This document shows positions 17,171-25,598 of a DNA stretch of 64,000 nucleotides, one piece after another (position 1 is the first letter of the stretch; the number at the start of each line of letters is the position of its first letter). The notes beneath the pieces were generated by a model. The model was not told the DNA's origin and searched no databases. It worked only from the letters and a program-made list of their open reading frames with translations. A program made the translations under genes and the position numbers. The stretch is from DASYQD01 sp036005845 (GTDB taxonomy: Bacteria > Acidobacteriota > Thermoanaerobaculia > Multivoradales > JAIOJS01), in the NCBI GenBank assembly GCA_036005845.1, contig DASYQD010000174.1, forward strand, positions 25,339 through 89,338. Direction: 5' to 3'.

Positions 17171-18595
17171 TCAGCCTCCCGCGGAGGACGGCGCCACGAG
17201 CGGCGACACCGTCGCCGGAAGCGGCCGCACCCGCAACGTCATGCCATCCATCGCCACCACTTCCACCGCCGCGCCGGGCGGCGCCGGCGCCTCCGACACC
17301 GCCGTCCAGAGCTCGCCGTGCACGAACACGCGGCCGCGCGGCTCGAGAGCGCTCTTCGCCACGCCGCGCTCGCCGACGAGGCCGGCGGCGCCGGTCGTCA
17401 CCGGCGCGCGATGCGCCTTGAACACCAGCGTCATCAGGAAGAGCGCCGTCACCACCGCCGAGGCGGCGACGCCGGCGATGATCGAGCGCGACACGCGCAG
17501 CGCCGGCTCCGGGCTCTCGAAGAGCATCAGCGAGCCGAGCACCAGGCAGATCGTGCCGGCGACGGTGAGCAGGCCGTAGCTCGTGATCTTGATCTCGGCT
17601 AAGAAGAACAGGGCCGCGAGCAGCAGCAGCGCCGCGCCGGCGAACGACACCGGCAGCACCGACAGCGCGTAGAAGCCGAGCACGAGACAGGTGGCGCCGA
17701 GCACTCCCGGCAGCACCGCACCCGGCGTGGCGATCTCGAAGTAGAGACCGAGCATGCCGATGGCGAGCAGCAGGTAGGCGATGTCGGGCTGGGCGAGCAC
17801 GGCGAAGAACCGCTGCACCTTGCCCATCTCGACGTCGTCGAGCCGTGCGCCGGCGGTGTGCAGCGGCGCCGCGGCGCCTTCGCCCTTCTTCACCGGGCGC
17901 CCGTCGAGCGCCTGCACCAACGCCGGCACGGACGGCGCGACGATCTCCACCAGCTTCCCTTGCAACGCCTCGTCGGCGGTGAACGACTTGCTGTCCACCA
18001 CCGCTGCCTGCGCCAGCTCGACGTTGCGGCCGTGGCGCGCGGCCAGCGAGCGGATCTGCGCCGCGGCGTCCTGCTCCACTTTCTTTCCCAGGTGGCCTGC
18101 GATGTCCTCGCCCTTGCCACCGACGGGGTGAGCGGCGCCCGTATTGGTGCCCGGCGCCATCGCGGCCACGTCGCACGACATCAGCACGAAGAAGCCGGCC
18201 GAGGCGGCGCGGGCCCCCTCCGGGCCCACCCAGCAGACGACCGGCGTCCTGGCCTGCACGATGGCGCGGGTGATGTCGCCCATCGACGTCATCAAGCCGC
18301 CGGGCGTGTCGATCTCGAGCACGACCGCGGCTGCATGCTCCGCGTCGGCGTGCGCCAACGTCTTGGCGACGAACTCGGCGGCGACGGGGTGGATGATGGT
18401 GTCGAGGCGCGCCACCACCACCGCGGCGGGACGGGGCGAAGCGGGCGCAGAAGGGGCGGCGGCGAGCGGCAGCGCCGCGATGACGAGCGCCAGGGCCGCA
18501 AAGGACAGCTTAGCGCCTGCCGGCGGCGCCGCAGCCCCGGCGCCCGTTCGCCGGCGCCGCGTGGGCAGCAGTGGGCTCATAGTCATCGGGTACAT
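17171..18595 (-). CDS. nfeD: NfeD-family membrane-bound serine protease (long form)
   Basis: About 474 residues. A signal/anchor segment (about 30-50) is followed by a ClpP-like periplasmic protease domain with LEIDTPGGLMTSMGDI, the nucleophile region ARAASAGFF (candidate Ser) and a downstream GGKGEDIAGHLGKK that holds the general-base Lys. Four hydrophobic helices and a C-terminal OB-fold NfeD domain (GERGVAKSALEPRGRVFVHG) complete it. This is the stomatin-operon-partner protease, thought to cleave or control its slipin. The start is uncertain among three close ATGs (18595, 18586, 18580), none with a good ribosome site. It immediately precedes the slipin gene. Confidence 0.9.
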   Translation of the reverse strand: MYPMTMSPLLPTRRRRTGAGAAAPPAGAKLSFAALALVIAALPLAAAPSAPASPRPAAVVVARLDTIIHPVAAEFVAKTLAHADAEHAAAVVLEIDTPGGLMTSMGDITRAIVQARTPVVCWVGPEGARAASAGFFVLMSCDVAAMAPGTNTGAAHPVGGKGEDIAGHLGKKVEQDAAAQIRSLAARHGRNVELAQAAVVDSKSFTADEALQGKLVEIVAPSVPALVQALDGRPVKKGEGAAAPLHTAGARLDDVEMGKVQRFFAVLAQPDIAYLLLAIGMLGLYFEIATPGAVLPGVLGATCLVLGFYALSVLPVSFAGAALLLLAALFFLAEIKITSYGLLTVAGTICLVLGSLMLFESPEPALRVSRSIIAGVAASAVVTALFLMTLVFKAHRAPVTTGAAGLVGERGVAKSALEPRGRVFVHGELWTAVSEAPAPPGAAVEVVAMDGMTLRVRPLPATVSPLVAPSSAGG

Positions 18596-18700
18596 CGCAG
18601 TATACGGCGGCGGGAATTCGCATCCCCGCCACCATTTGCTACGCCCCGATGCGGGCGCTGATTCCACTCGCGGCGACACCGCCGCCGCGAGGCAGCGAGC

Positions 18701-19264
18701 TCAGTCCTCGATCTGGCAGTCGTCGTCGTCGAGGTGGATTACCGCGAAGGGACGGAACTCGCCGACGCAGTCGGCGATCGTGTCCTGGAGCTGCTCGACG
18801 GCGCGCACGTCGGCGCAAAGCCGCCGCGCGTTGTCTTTGAGGTCTTCGGCGTGGTGGCGTACGCGCCGCTCGGCGCGGTGCGGGTCGCCGCTGGCGACGG
18901 CGACGAGCGCCTCGGCGACGGCGTGCACGGCGAGGCCGGCGCCCTGGATGCCGATGTCGATGGCGCGGTCTTCGATGCGGCGGACGGACTGGTTGTAGAG
19001 CACCAGCGCCTGGCGGTCGCGCTCGGCGACGTGGACGCGCCGGCCGTCGACGCGCAGCGTGCCGTCGGGCTCGACCGTCGCCTCGGCGCCGTCGGCGTCG
19101 GAGTCGATGACGACATCGCGGTCGACGACGCGGATGCCGTTGTCGTCGTCGAGGTTGATCGAGATGTGGGCGGCGGCCGCCGGCGCGGCGGCGAGGCAGA
19201 GGACCGCGACGGGCAGTGCGGCGGCGAGGAGATGTCGGAGCGGCAGGCGGCGAGGAGCGTTCAT
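18701..19264 (-). CDS. Secreted DUF2884 (YggN)-like protein
   Basis: 187 residues with an N-terminal signal peptide (Arg-rich start, LLAAALPVAVLCLAAAPAAAA). The body has EPDGTLRVDGRRV, then DRQALVLYNQSVRRIEDRAIDIGIQGAGLAVHAVAEAL (described here in parts: the YNQ segment and the IGIQGAGLA segment). This resembles periplasmic YggN/DUF2884 proteins, whose function is unknown. The C-terminus is acidic and contains two Cys. The ATG at 19264 was chosen because it opens the signal peptide; the frame extends upstream without a stop. It is divergent from the DUF3179 gene across a repeat-containing gap. Confidence 0.65.
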   Translation of the reverse strand: MNAPRRLPLRHLLAAALPVAVLCLAAAPAAAAHISINLDDDNGIRVVDRDVVIDSDADGAEATVEPDGTLRVDGRRVHVAERDRQALVLYNQSVRRIEDRAIDIGIQGAGLAVHAVAEALVAVASGDPHRAERRVRHHAEDLKDNARRLCADVRAVEQLQDTIADCVGEFRPFAVIHLDDDDCQIED

Positions 19265-19347
19265 GGTGTGGTCTCCGCGATACAGCGGTTTTCTCGGATG
19301 CGGTTGACCCGTACTACGGGGAGGACGGGCGCCGTGTTTCACCGGCG

Positions 19348-19435
19348 CATCGAGATCGCTTCGCTGCGTTCGAAAGATGCTCGCGATGACGGCGATTGTC
19401 ATCGCGAGGAGCGCAGCGACGCAGCGATCTCGATG
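19348..19435. repeat. Palindromic intergenic repeat, copy 1
   Basis: An imperfect palindrome whose ends read CATCGAGATCGCTTCG and its near-complement up to CGATCTCGATG. The inner arms are CTCGCGATGAC and GTCATCGCGAG around a short loop. The same element recurs at 38571-38648 and 43111-43200. Here it lies in the gap between two divergent genes, so it is in the promoter region rather than a terminator position. Confidence 0.85.
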
Positions 19436-19480
19436 GTCCGATTAGCGCGGCCGCCCTGTGTTACCTTCGCCTTCGACACC

Positions 19481-20719
19481 ATGACGATCACCGCACGGCG
19501 CCGCCTCGCCGGCCTCGGCCTGCTGCTCCTGATCGTCGCCACCGCGGCGACGCTGGCGCTGCCGATGTGGCTGATCCGCCCCTTCGCGCCGCAGACGCCG
19601 CGCGCCGTCGCCGCGGCCTTCTGGATCCGCCGCCTGGCGCCGTGGACGACGGTGCTGGCGGTCCTCGCCACCATCGTCCTCGCTGCCTGGCTGTGGCGCG
19701 GCGCCCGCTGGTGGACGCGCCTTGCGCTCCCCGTCGTCGTCGCCGCGCTCGCCTATGGCGCGTGGATGGCGCGGCAGAACCTCTTCGAGAAGATGTTCGC
19801 GCCGCTGCCGGCGACCCGCTTCGCGCCGGCGGCGGAGGCGAGCTGGGTGGCCGACGACGAGCCGGTGCTCGCCATCGCGCTCGGCGGCGAGGCGCGCGCC
19901 TACCCGGTGCGCCAGGTCGCCTACCACCACGTGGTCAACGACACCGTCGGCGGCGTGCCCATCGCCGCCACTTATTGAACGCTCTGTCACACCGGTCTGG
20001 TGTGGAAGGCGGTTCTCGATGGAGCGGGCAGCGGCAGGAGGCTGACCTTCCACCTCGCCGGCATCAACAACCAGAACTTTCTCATGCAGGACGACGAGAC
20101 CGGTAGCTGGTGGCAACAGGTGAGCGGCGAGGCGCTCGCCGGCCCGTTGCGCGGCCGACGTCTCGAGCCCGTCTTCCACGACGAGATCTCCTTCGCGTTG
20201 TGGAAGCGCGAACAGCCGGACGGCAAGGTGCTGCGGCCGGAGGAAAGCGCGCCCTGGCGCAAGTTCTCCGAGAACTGGGAGGCGGAGACGGCGAAGGCGC
20301 CGGTGGTGACGCCGCGGCTGCCCGGCGAGCCGCTGCCGCCGCGCGAGATCGTCGCCGGCGTGCGCGTGGGTGACGAGGCGAAGGCCTATCCGCTCGCCGC
20401 CCTCCAGAAACAGAGTCCGATCGTCGACAGCGTCGGCGGCGTGCCGATCGTGCTCGTCGTCGGCGAGGACGGCCGCTCGGTGCGCGCCTTCCGCCGCACC
20501 GTCGACGGTCGCGAGCTGCACCTCTTCGCGAAACCGGGTGCCAAACCGCTGCGCCTCGTCGACGATGCGACGACCAGCGAGTGGAGCTTCGCCGGCGAGG
20601 CGGTGTCGGGACCGCTCGCCGGCAAGCGGCTCGAGAAGGTCCCCGTCCTGCTCGACTACTGGTTCGACTGGCGGACCTACAACCCGCAGACGGCCGTCTA
20701 CAAGCTCGGCGCGCGCTGA
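19481..20719 (+). CDS. Membrane-anchored DUF3179 protein with in-frame TGA at the CxxC motif: candidate selenoprotein
   Basis: Reading through one TGA (19976-19978) gives 412 residues. Three hydrophobic helices (about 8-30, 46-64, 70-86) are followed by a DUF3179 domain (about 105-285) and a second, shorter DUF3179-like repeat (about 290-412; YPLAALQKQSPIVDSVGGVP). The first domain has HHVVNDTVGGVPIAATY, then TGA, then TLCHTGLVW. The family normally has a Cys at the TGA position (TYCPLCxTG). Both halves are in the same frame with normal family sequence on each side, so one codon is the only irregularity. A hairpin with a GGTCT loop begins within 15 bases of the TGA, as in bacterial SECIS elements. 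Alternatives are a nonsense mutation or a sequencing error. The function of DUF3179 is unknown. The gene is convergent with the YyaL-type gene 8 bp away. Confidence 0.75.
19976..20010 (+). promoter_or_regulatory. TGA codon followed by SECIS-like hairpin
   Basis: After TGA (19976-19978), CACACC (19988-19993) pairs perfectly with GGTGTG (19999-20004) around the five-base loop GGTCT. A G-T pair (19987/20005), a mismatch and three more pairs (19983-19985 with 20007-20009) extend the stem. The loop begins 15 bases after the TGA and is identical to the SelB-contact loop of E. coli fdhF. The bulged U of the E. coli element is not obvious. A single transversion would otherwise make this a simple nonsense codon. 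Confidence 0.6.
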
Positions 20720-20727
20720 GCTCGCCG

Positions 20728-22968
20728 TTATCCGAGCGAGACGGCGTCGAGCGTCACCGGCGCGAGGCACCGCTCGTCGTCGCAGGGTTGCACGACGACG
20801 TGGAGGCGGGTGACGCCCTCCGGACGGACCTCGCCGCGGATCGTCACCTCGCCCTCCCAGATCGGCACGGCAACGCCGTCGACCCCTGGCAACGTCCGCG
20901 TCGGCGGCGGCCACTGCATCGCTCGCAACTCGCCGAGAACGGGGGTCACGGTGGCGGCCCCGGCGCTCGCCGGCGCGGCTTGCGTGGCCACGTGCCAGCC
21001 CTTCGCGATGGTGAGGGTGAGCTCTAGCTTGTGCCAGAGGTTCACGGATGGGCTCTTGACGTCGAGGCGGACCTGAACCGCCGAGGCCGCCTCGCCGGCG
21101 AGCGGCACCCAACGGGCGGCCGACTCGTGGAACCGCCGCGCCGCGATGGCGATCGTGCGCGCCGCGGCCGGCTGCGATTCGACGAGCGGCGCGAACCCGC
21201 GCAGGGCACGCTCCGCTTCGTCGCGATACTCGCGCGCACCGGTGATCTCGGCAAGCCGCAGCAGGTTGAGCACGGCGACGCCGTTGGGCGACGGCGAGGC
21301 GCCGTCGAAGAGGTCGCGGCTCCTGCTGATGAGGTCGTCGCTCTCGCCGGCGCCGTACCAGCCGCCGTCGGGGTGCGCCAGCCGTTCGCGCTGCTCGCGC
21401 TCGAGGTCCATCGCGGCGCCAAGCCAGCTGCCGCGGCCTCCGACGGCGCTCGCACCCGTGCTCCCGTACAGCTCGAGGAGACCGTGGACGACGTACGCAT
21501 AGTCGGCGAGGAAAGCCTCGGGCGCTTCGTCCTCGCTATACACGTGTTCCAGATTGCCGTCGCCCCTCATCCAGCTGACGACGAACCAGGCCGCCACCTT
21601 CGCCCGCTCCACCCACGCGGGCTCGCCCAGCAGCCGTCCCGCGACGGCGAGCCCGGCGATCACCAACCCGTTCCAGTCGGCGAGCACCTTGTCGTCCGTC
21701 GCCGGCCGCGGACGGCTGGCGCGCGCGACGAACAGCCGGTCGCGTAGCGGCGCCATCGACGCCAGCAGCTCTTCGTAGCCGATGCGGCGCCGCTCGGCCT
21801 GTTCCTGCAGCGGCCGCGGCAGGTGCATCACGTAGTGCAGATGCTCGAAGAACGGCGGCCGGTCGAAGCCGTAGAGCGGCGCCAGGAACGCGGCGTCCTC
21901 GGCGCCGAGCGCTGCCTCCAGCTCCGCCGCCGTCCAGACGTAGAAGGCGCCCTCCTGTCCGCCGGTCTCGGCGTCGATGGCGCTCTGGAAAGCGACTGCT
22001 GCCGGGTGTTCCGGGTTCGGCACCAGCAGCTCGCGCTCGAGAAACGCCACCGTCTCGCGCACGACGCGCGCCAGCTCGGGGTCGCCGAGCAGCTTCCACG
22101 CCCGCGCGTAGATCTCCAGCAGCGAGCCGTTGTCATAAAGCATCTTCTCGAAGTGCGGCACCTTCCACTCGCGGTCGGTGGCGTAACGGTGGAAGCCGCC
22201 GCCGAGCTGGTCGTAGAGCCCGCCGCGCGCCATGCGGTCGAGCGTGATGGCGAGCATGCGCCGTGCTTCCGCGTCGCCGCCCTCCGCCGCCTCGAGCAGC
22301 AGCATGAGGTTCGACGGCGTGGGGAACTTCGGCGCTTCGCCGAAACCGCCCCACGTCGGATCGAAGCGCTGCGCCAGCGTGCGCAGCGCGGCGTCGAAGA
22401 GCTCCGGCCCGGGCACGCCGGCCGCCGGCGCGAAGCGACCGCCGAGATGGTGGCGGATGGCGTCGCCCAGCTCGCGCGCCTGCTCGTCGACGTCGCCGCG
22501 GCGCGCCGTCCACGCCTCGCCGATGCCCTGCAAGACCGAACGGAATCCCGGCCGTCCCCACTTGTCGTCGGGCGGGAAGTAGGTGCCGGCGAAGAAGGGC
22601 TCGAGCTTCGGCGTCAGGAAGAGCGAGTTGGGCCAGCCGCCCTGCCCCGTCATCAGCTGCGTCGCCGTCATGTAGACCTCGTCGAGGTCGGGCCGCTCCT
22701 CGCGGTCGAGCTTGACGTTGACGAAGCGCTCGTTCATCAGCGCGGCGATCGCCGGGTCGGAGAACGACTCGCGCTCCATGACGTGGCACCAGTAGCAGGT
22801 CGAGTAGCCGATGGAGAGGAAGATCGGCTTGTCCTCGCGGCGGGCGCGCGTGATCGCCTCGTCGCCCCACGGGTACCAGTCGACGGGGTTGTGGGCGTGC
22901 AGCCGAAGGTAGGGGCTGCTGGCGGCGGCGAGGCGGTTGCCGGGCCGCTGCGGATCGGCGGAGCTCAT
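20728..22968 (-). CDS. YyaL/DUF255 thioredoxin-fold protein fused to a DsbD N-terminal-like domain
   Basis: 746 residues. An N-terminal thioredoxin-like DUF255 domain (NPVDWYPWGDEA, then CYWC with Cys58 and Cys61) leads into an (alpha/alpha)6-barrel-like region (GGLYDQLGGGFHRYATD, HFEKMLYDN) typical of YyaL and mammalian SPATA20. From about residue 615 an extra domain follows with KGWHVATQ and VVVQPCDDERCLAP. Its two Cys and the CDD pattern match the periplasmic DsbD alpha domain. No signal peptide is seen, which is at odds with a periplasmic DsbD module. It is presumably a redox or chaperone-like protein; the substrate is unknown. It is convergent with the DUF3179 gene, which is itself redox-motif bearing. 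Confidence 0.88.
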   Translation of the reverse strand: MSSADPQRPGNRLAAASSPYLRLHAHNPVDWYPWGDEAITRARREDKPIFLSIGYSTCYWCHVMERESFSDPAIAALMNERFVNVKLDREERPDLDEVYMTATQLMTGQGGWPNSLFLTPKLEPFFAGTYFPPDDKWGRPGFRSVLQGIGEAWTARRGDVDEQARELGDAIRHHLGGRFAPAAGVPGPELFDAALRTLAQRFDPTWGGFGEAPKFPTPSNLMLLLEAAEGGDAEARRMLAITLDRMARGGLYDQLGGGFHRYATDREWKVPHFEKMLYDNGSLLEIYARAWKLLGDPELARVVRETVAFLERELLVPNPEHPAAVAFQSAIDAETGGQEGAFYVWTAAELEAALGAEDAAFLAPLYGFDRPPFFEHLHYVMHLPRPLQEQAERRRIGYEELLASMAPLRDRLFVARASRPRPATDDKVLADWNGLVIAGLAVAGRLLGEPAWVERAKVAAWFVVSWMRGDGNLEHVYSEDEAPEAFLADYAYVVHGLLELYGSTGASAVGGRGSWLGAAMDLEREQRERLAHPDGGWYGAGESDDLISRSRDLFDGASPSPNGVAVLNLLRLAEITGAREYRDEAERALRGFAPLVESQPAAARTIAIAARRFHESAARWVPLAGEAASAVQVRLDVKSPSVNLWHKLELTLTIAKGWHVATQAAPASAGAATVTPVLGELRAMQWPPPTRTLPGVDGVAVPIWEGEVTIRGEVRPEGVTRLHVVVQPCDDERCLAPVTLDAVSLG

Positions 22969-23002
22969 GCCGCGATGTTAATCGCGCGCGGCGGCGCTTG
23001 GC

Positions 23003-24271
23003 TCAGTGCGGCAGCAGAGCGCGCGCGGTCTTCGACGGGCCGCGCACCATCCGCGCGCGCAGGCCCTGCTCGCCGTGCGCGTCGAAGCCCTCCCACGCCG
23101 CGACCAGGCGGCCGTCGGGGCTCGCGGCCAGCGCCAGCTCGAGGCCGACGATCGGCATCGCGTTGAGGTCGACTGCGTTGCCGTCTGCGTTGCCGAGCGC
23201 AGTGAACGGCGCGACGGTGGCGGCGATGCGGAAGCCGTCCACCCAGGTCAGCCAACCGACCGCCCAACCATCGTTGGCGAGCGTCGCCGCTACGGGCACC
23301 GTGTGCGACGTGCCGGCGCCGCTCGACAGCGCGACTTCGCCGCCGGCGAGCAACCCGGACTTCGAGACCAGCTGCCCGTAGATGCGGCTCGCCCGCTCCT
23401 CCCCTTCCAGGGAGCGCTGGTAGGCGACGAGGAAATCGCCGCCGGGCTGTCCCGCGACTGCGGGGGCGCGGGCCCCGCGCGGAAGGTCGTCCGCCACCTC
23501 GAAAGCCTCACCGTCCGCGAAACCGAAGCGGTCGAGTAGCCGCGCGAAGACGCGGTAGCCATCGCCGGCGCCGCAGCACTTCTCCCACACCACCAGCGAG
23601 CCGTCGCCGCCGGCGGCGATCGCCGGCCGCAGCCCGCGCGGCGCCAGGAGCTGGTCGGCCGCCGGACCGTTGGGACGCACAGCACGCGCGTGGACGCCGG
23701 CGTCGTCGCCACCCTTTTCCTGCCAGGTGACGACGAAGCGGTCGCCGGCGAAGACGACTTCCGGCCGGCTGGCGAGACCGTCGAGGCTCGACAGCGCCCA
23801 GGTGCGCGAGATCGGGCGCGTCTCGGCATTGAACAGCCGCGCGACGAGCTGGCGCGAGACGACGAGGCGGTCTTCGTTGAAGCCATCGGCACTGTGGCGC
23901 AGCTTCACGTCCACCCAGGCGGCGAGGAAGCTGCCGTCGGGGCGCGCCGCGATCGCCACCTCGTGCGCCTCGCGCCGCAGGCGGCCGCTGAACGGCAGAG
24001 CGGGAATCGCATCGTCGGCGGCCAGCACCGCGGCGCGGCCGCGCGGATGGCCGTCGTCGAGGAAGCGGCGCACCATCAGCCCCTGAGCTTCGTCGTCCCA
24101 GGCGACGAGCCAGCCGTCGCGCACCAACGCCACCGCGGGCTGGTGATGGCGGCTGCTCGACTGCTCGGCGACGCCGAGGTCGCCACCCGGCGCCGGCGCG
24201 AGCTGTGCCGCTGCCGGCGCGACGCAGGCGGCGGCGAGCACGGCAGCGACAACGATGCGGGAGGTACCCAT
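23003..24271 (-). CDS. Secreted beta-propeller-like repeat protein, function unknown
   Basis: 422 residues with a signal peptide (IVVAAVLAAACVAPAAAQ) and then about six or seven repeats of a pattern with hydrophobic GWLVAWDD / SFLAAWVD / RFVVTWQE / SLVVWEK / FLVAYQRS / GWAVGWLT / RLVAAWEG strands spaced some 50-60 residues apart, as in secreted beta-propellers. No catalytic motif is recognised. ATG 24271 was chosen because the signal peptide starts there. Role unknown; probably extracellular or periplasmic. Confidence 0.75.
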   Translation of the reverse strand: MGTSRIVVAAVLAAACVAPAAAQLAPAPGGDLGVAEQSSSRHHQPAVALVRDGWLVAWDDEAQGLMVRRFLDDGHPRGRAAVLAADDAIPALPFSGRLRREAHEVAIAARPDGSFLAAWVDVKLRHSADGFNEDRLVVSRQLVARLFNAETRPISRTWALSSLDGLASRPEVVFAGDRFVVTWQEKGGDDAGVHARAVRPNGPAADQLLAPRGLRPAIAAGGDGSLVVWEKCCGAGDGYRVFARLLDRFGFADGEAFEVADDLPRGARAPAVAGQPGGDFLVAYQRSLEGEERASRIYGQLVSKSGLLAGGEVALSSGAGTSHTVPVAATLANDGWAVGWLTWVDGFRIAATVAPFTALGNADGNAVDLNAMPIVGLELALAASPDGRLVAAWEGFDAHGEQGLRARMVRGPSKTARALLPH

Positions 24272-24357
24272 GAGGTAACGCGGGGACGGGACGCGGCCGC
24301 GGGGGATCGATGGGATCCTAGCATACGGGCCGATGCCGGACTCGTGGTCCGGGAGAC

Positions 24358-24424
24358 CGCTTCGTCGCTGCGCTCCTCGCGGTTGAGCCCTCCGCGCGCA
24401 CGGGCGTGCGCGCTCCGGGCTCAA
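24358..24424. repeat. Partial copy of the palindromic repeat plus an adjacent long hairpin
   Basis: 24358-24382 matches the left inner arm of the palindromic intergenic repeat (CGCTTCGTCGCTGCGCTCCT then CGCG), but the right arm is missing. Directly after it, 24383-24390 and 24417-24424 pair perfectly, as do 24394-24401 and 24406-24413, separated by a symmetric three-base internal loop. This forms a second hairpin. Confidence 0.65.
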
Positions 24425-24447
24425 TAAAAAGCGCGCGGTAGCGCGCT
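24425..24447 (-). terminator. Intrinsic terminator of the alpha/beta hydrolase gene
   Basis: On the minus strand the sequence reads AGCGCGC, loop TACC, GCGCGCT, followed by TTTTA. That is a perfect 7-bp stem plus T-run about 100 bp downstream of the hydrolase stop codon. Confidence 0.65.
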
Positions 24448-24548
24448 GCTCGCCACCGCGCGGTCGTCCGCTGCCGGACGTTTGGATGCTCGAAACCCGC
24501 TCGCCGGCGGCGCGGCCAAGGAGGACGTTGGCACCGCGACGAGCAGGC

Positions 24549-25553
24549 TCAGACTGCCGCAGCGGCGACGCCGACGCCGTCGGGGAAGTCACTCACGCGC
24601 CGTGAGGGAAACTCCCCAGTCGCGGCGCGCGCCGCCCAGCCCGCGAGCTGGCCGGGAAGGCCGCGGGCGCCGGCGAAGCCGAGGTCGAGACCGGCTGGAA
24701 ACGCCACGTGCCCGCCGCGCCGCACCCAGCGCAACTCGAGCGCGCCGCCCGCCGCGGCCGCCGCGTCGACGATCGACGACGCGGCCACCATCGGGTCGCT
24801 CGGACAGGCGACGAGCATCGCCGGCACCGATAGCCGACGCAGCCGCGGTCCGACGCTGACGCGCGCGTAGTAGTCCTCGGGCGAGGCGAAGCCAAAGCGT
24901 GGCACGACCGTCAGCCGGTCCCAGTCGTAGAGCGTGCGCACGCGGCACACCTCTTCGGCGGGCGTGGGCACCGGCCCGCGGGTCGCGATCTCGGCATAGA
25001 GGCGCTTGAGGCGCGACAGGATGTAGAGGCGATAGGGCCACGCCGCCGCGCTCGGCCGGTCGAACGAGCGCTGCGCCTGCCGCAGGTCGAGCGGCGCGCA
25101 GACGGCGCCAACCGCGGCGAGGCGCTCGTCGTGGTCCTCGGTTGCATAGCGCAACGCCACGTGACCGCCGAGCGAGAAGCCGAGGACGACGACGCGCGTG
25201 TAGGGCGCGAGCTCGGGCGAGGCGAGCGCCGCCGCGACGTCGGCCGTCAGGCCGGCGTGGTAGAAGTCGCCGGCCCCGCCGTCGCAGCCGCGCAGACCGA
25301 GCCGAAGGGTGGCGAGCCCGGCCGCCTGACAGGCGGCCGCGGTCGCGGTGAGGTACGGGCTCGCCGTCGAGCCGCCGAGGCCGTGCACGAGCACGACGAC
25401 GGTGCGGCAATCTTCGCCGGGCCAGAACCAGCCGCCCAGCGCTACCGTGCCGCGCTCGGGGTCGACGACGGTGCCGCGCCACGGCTCGTCGCGCAGCGGC
25501 GCCACCAGCCGCGGCTTGCGCAGCCGCATCAGCGTCCACAGGTGCGCCTGCAT
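24549..25553 (-). CDS. Alpha/beta-fold hydrolase, YheT/ABHD-like (UPF0017)
   Basis: 334 residues. VLVHGLGGSTASPYL gives the oxyanion loop typical of YheT and mammalian ABHD1/3. LGLRGCDGGAGDFYHAG is the family's second signature, the nucleophile elbow is GFSLGG, the acid lies in CPSDPMV and the His in RGGHVAF. The likely activity is carboxylester or lipid hydrolysis; the substrate is unknown. The C-terminal 20 residues are low-complexity. No signal peptide. Its terminator lies downstream. The next gene upstream on this strand is the LEA14-like lipoprotein, 45 bp away. Confidence 0.88.
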   Translation of the reverse strand: MQAHLWTLMRLRKPRLVAPLRDEPWRGTVVDPERGTVALGGWFWPGEDCRTVVVLVHGLGGSTASPYLTATAAACQAAGLATLRLGLRGCDGGAGDFYHAGLTADVAAALASPELAPYTRVVVLGFSLGGHVALRYATEDHDERLAAVGAVCAPLDLRQAQRSFDRPSAAAWPYRLYILSRLKRLYAEIATRGPVPTPAEEVCRVRTLYDWDRLTVVPRFGFASPEDYYARVSVGPRLRRLSVPAMLVACPSDPMVAASSIVDAAAAAGGALELRWVRRGGHVAFPAGLDLGFAGARGLPGQLAGWAARAATGEFPSRRVSDFPDGVGVAAAAV

Positions 25554-25598
25554 GCGGCAAATGATAGCCGCGGCGCGGCAAGGGCCTCGAGTTGCAGA

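Noticed and set aside
19481..20719. DUF3179 gene as two separate genes (stop at 19978, new start at 20000)
   Set aside because: The first part ends in the middle of the DUF3179 motif and the second begins inside it, so they are one protein split by a single codon.
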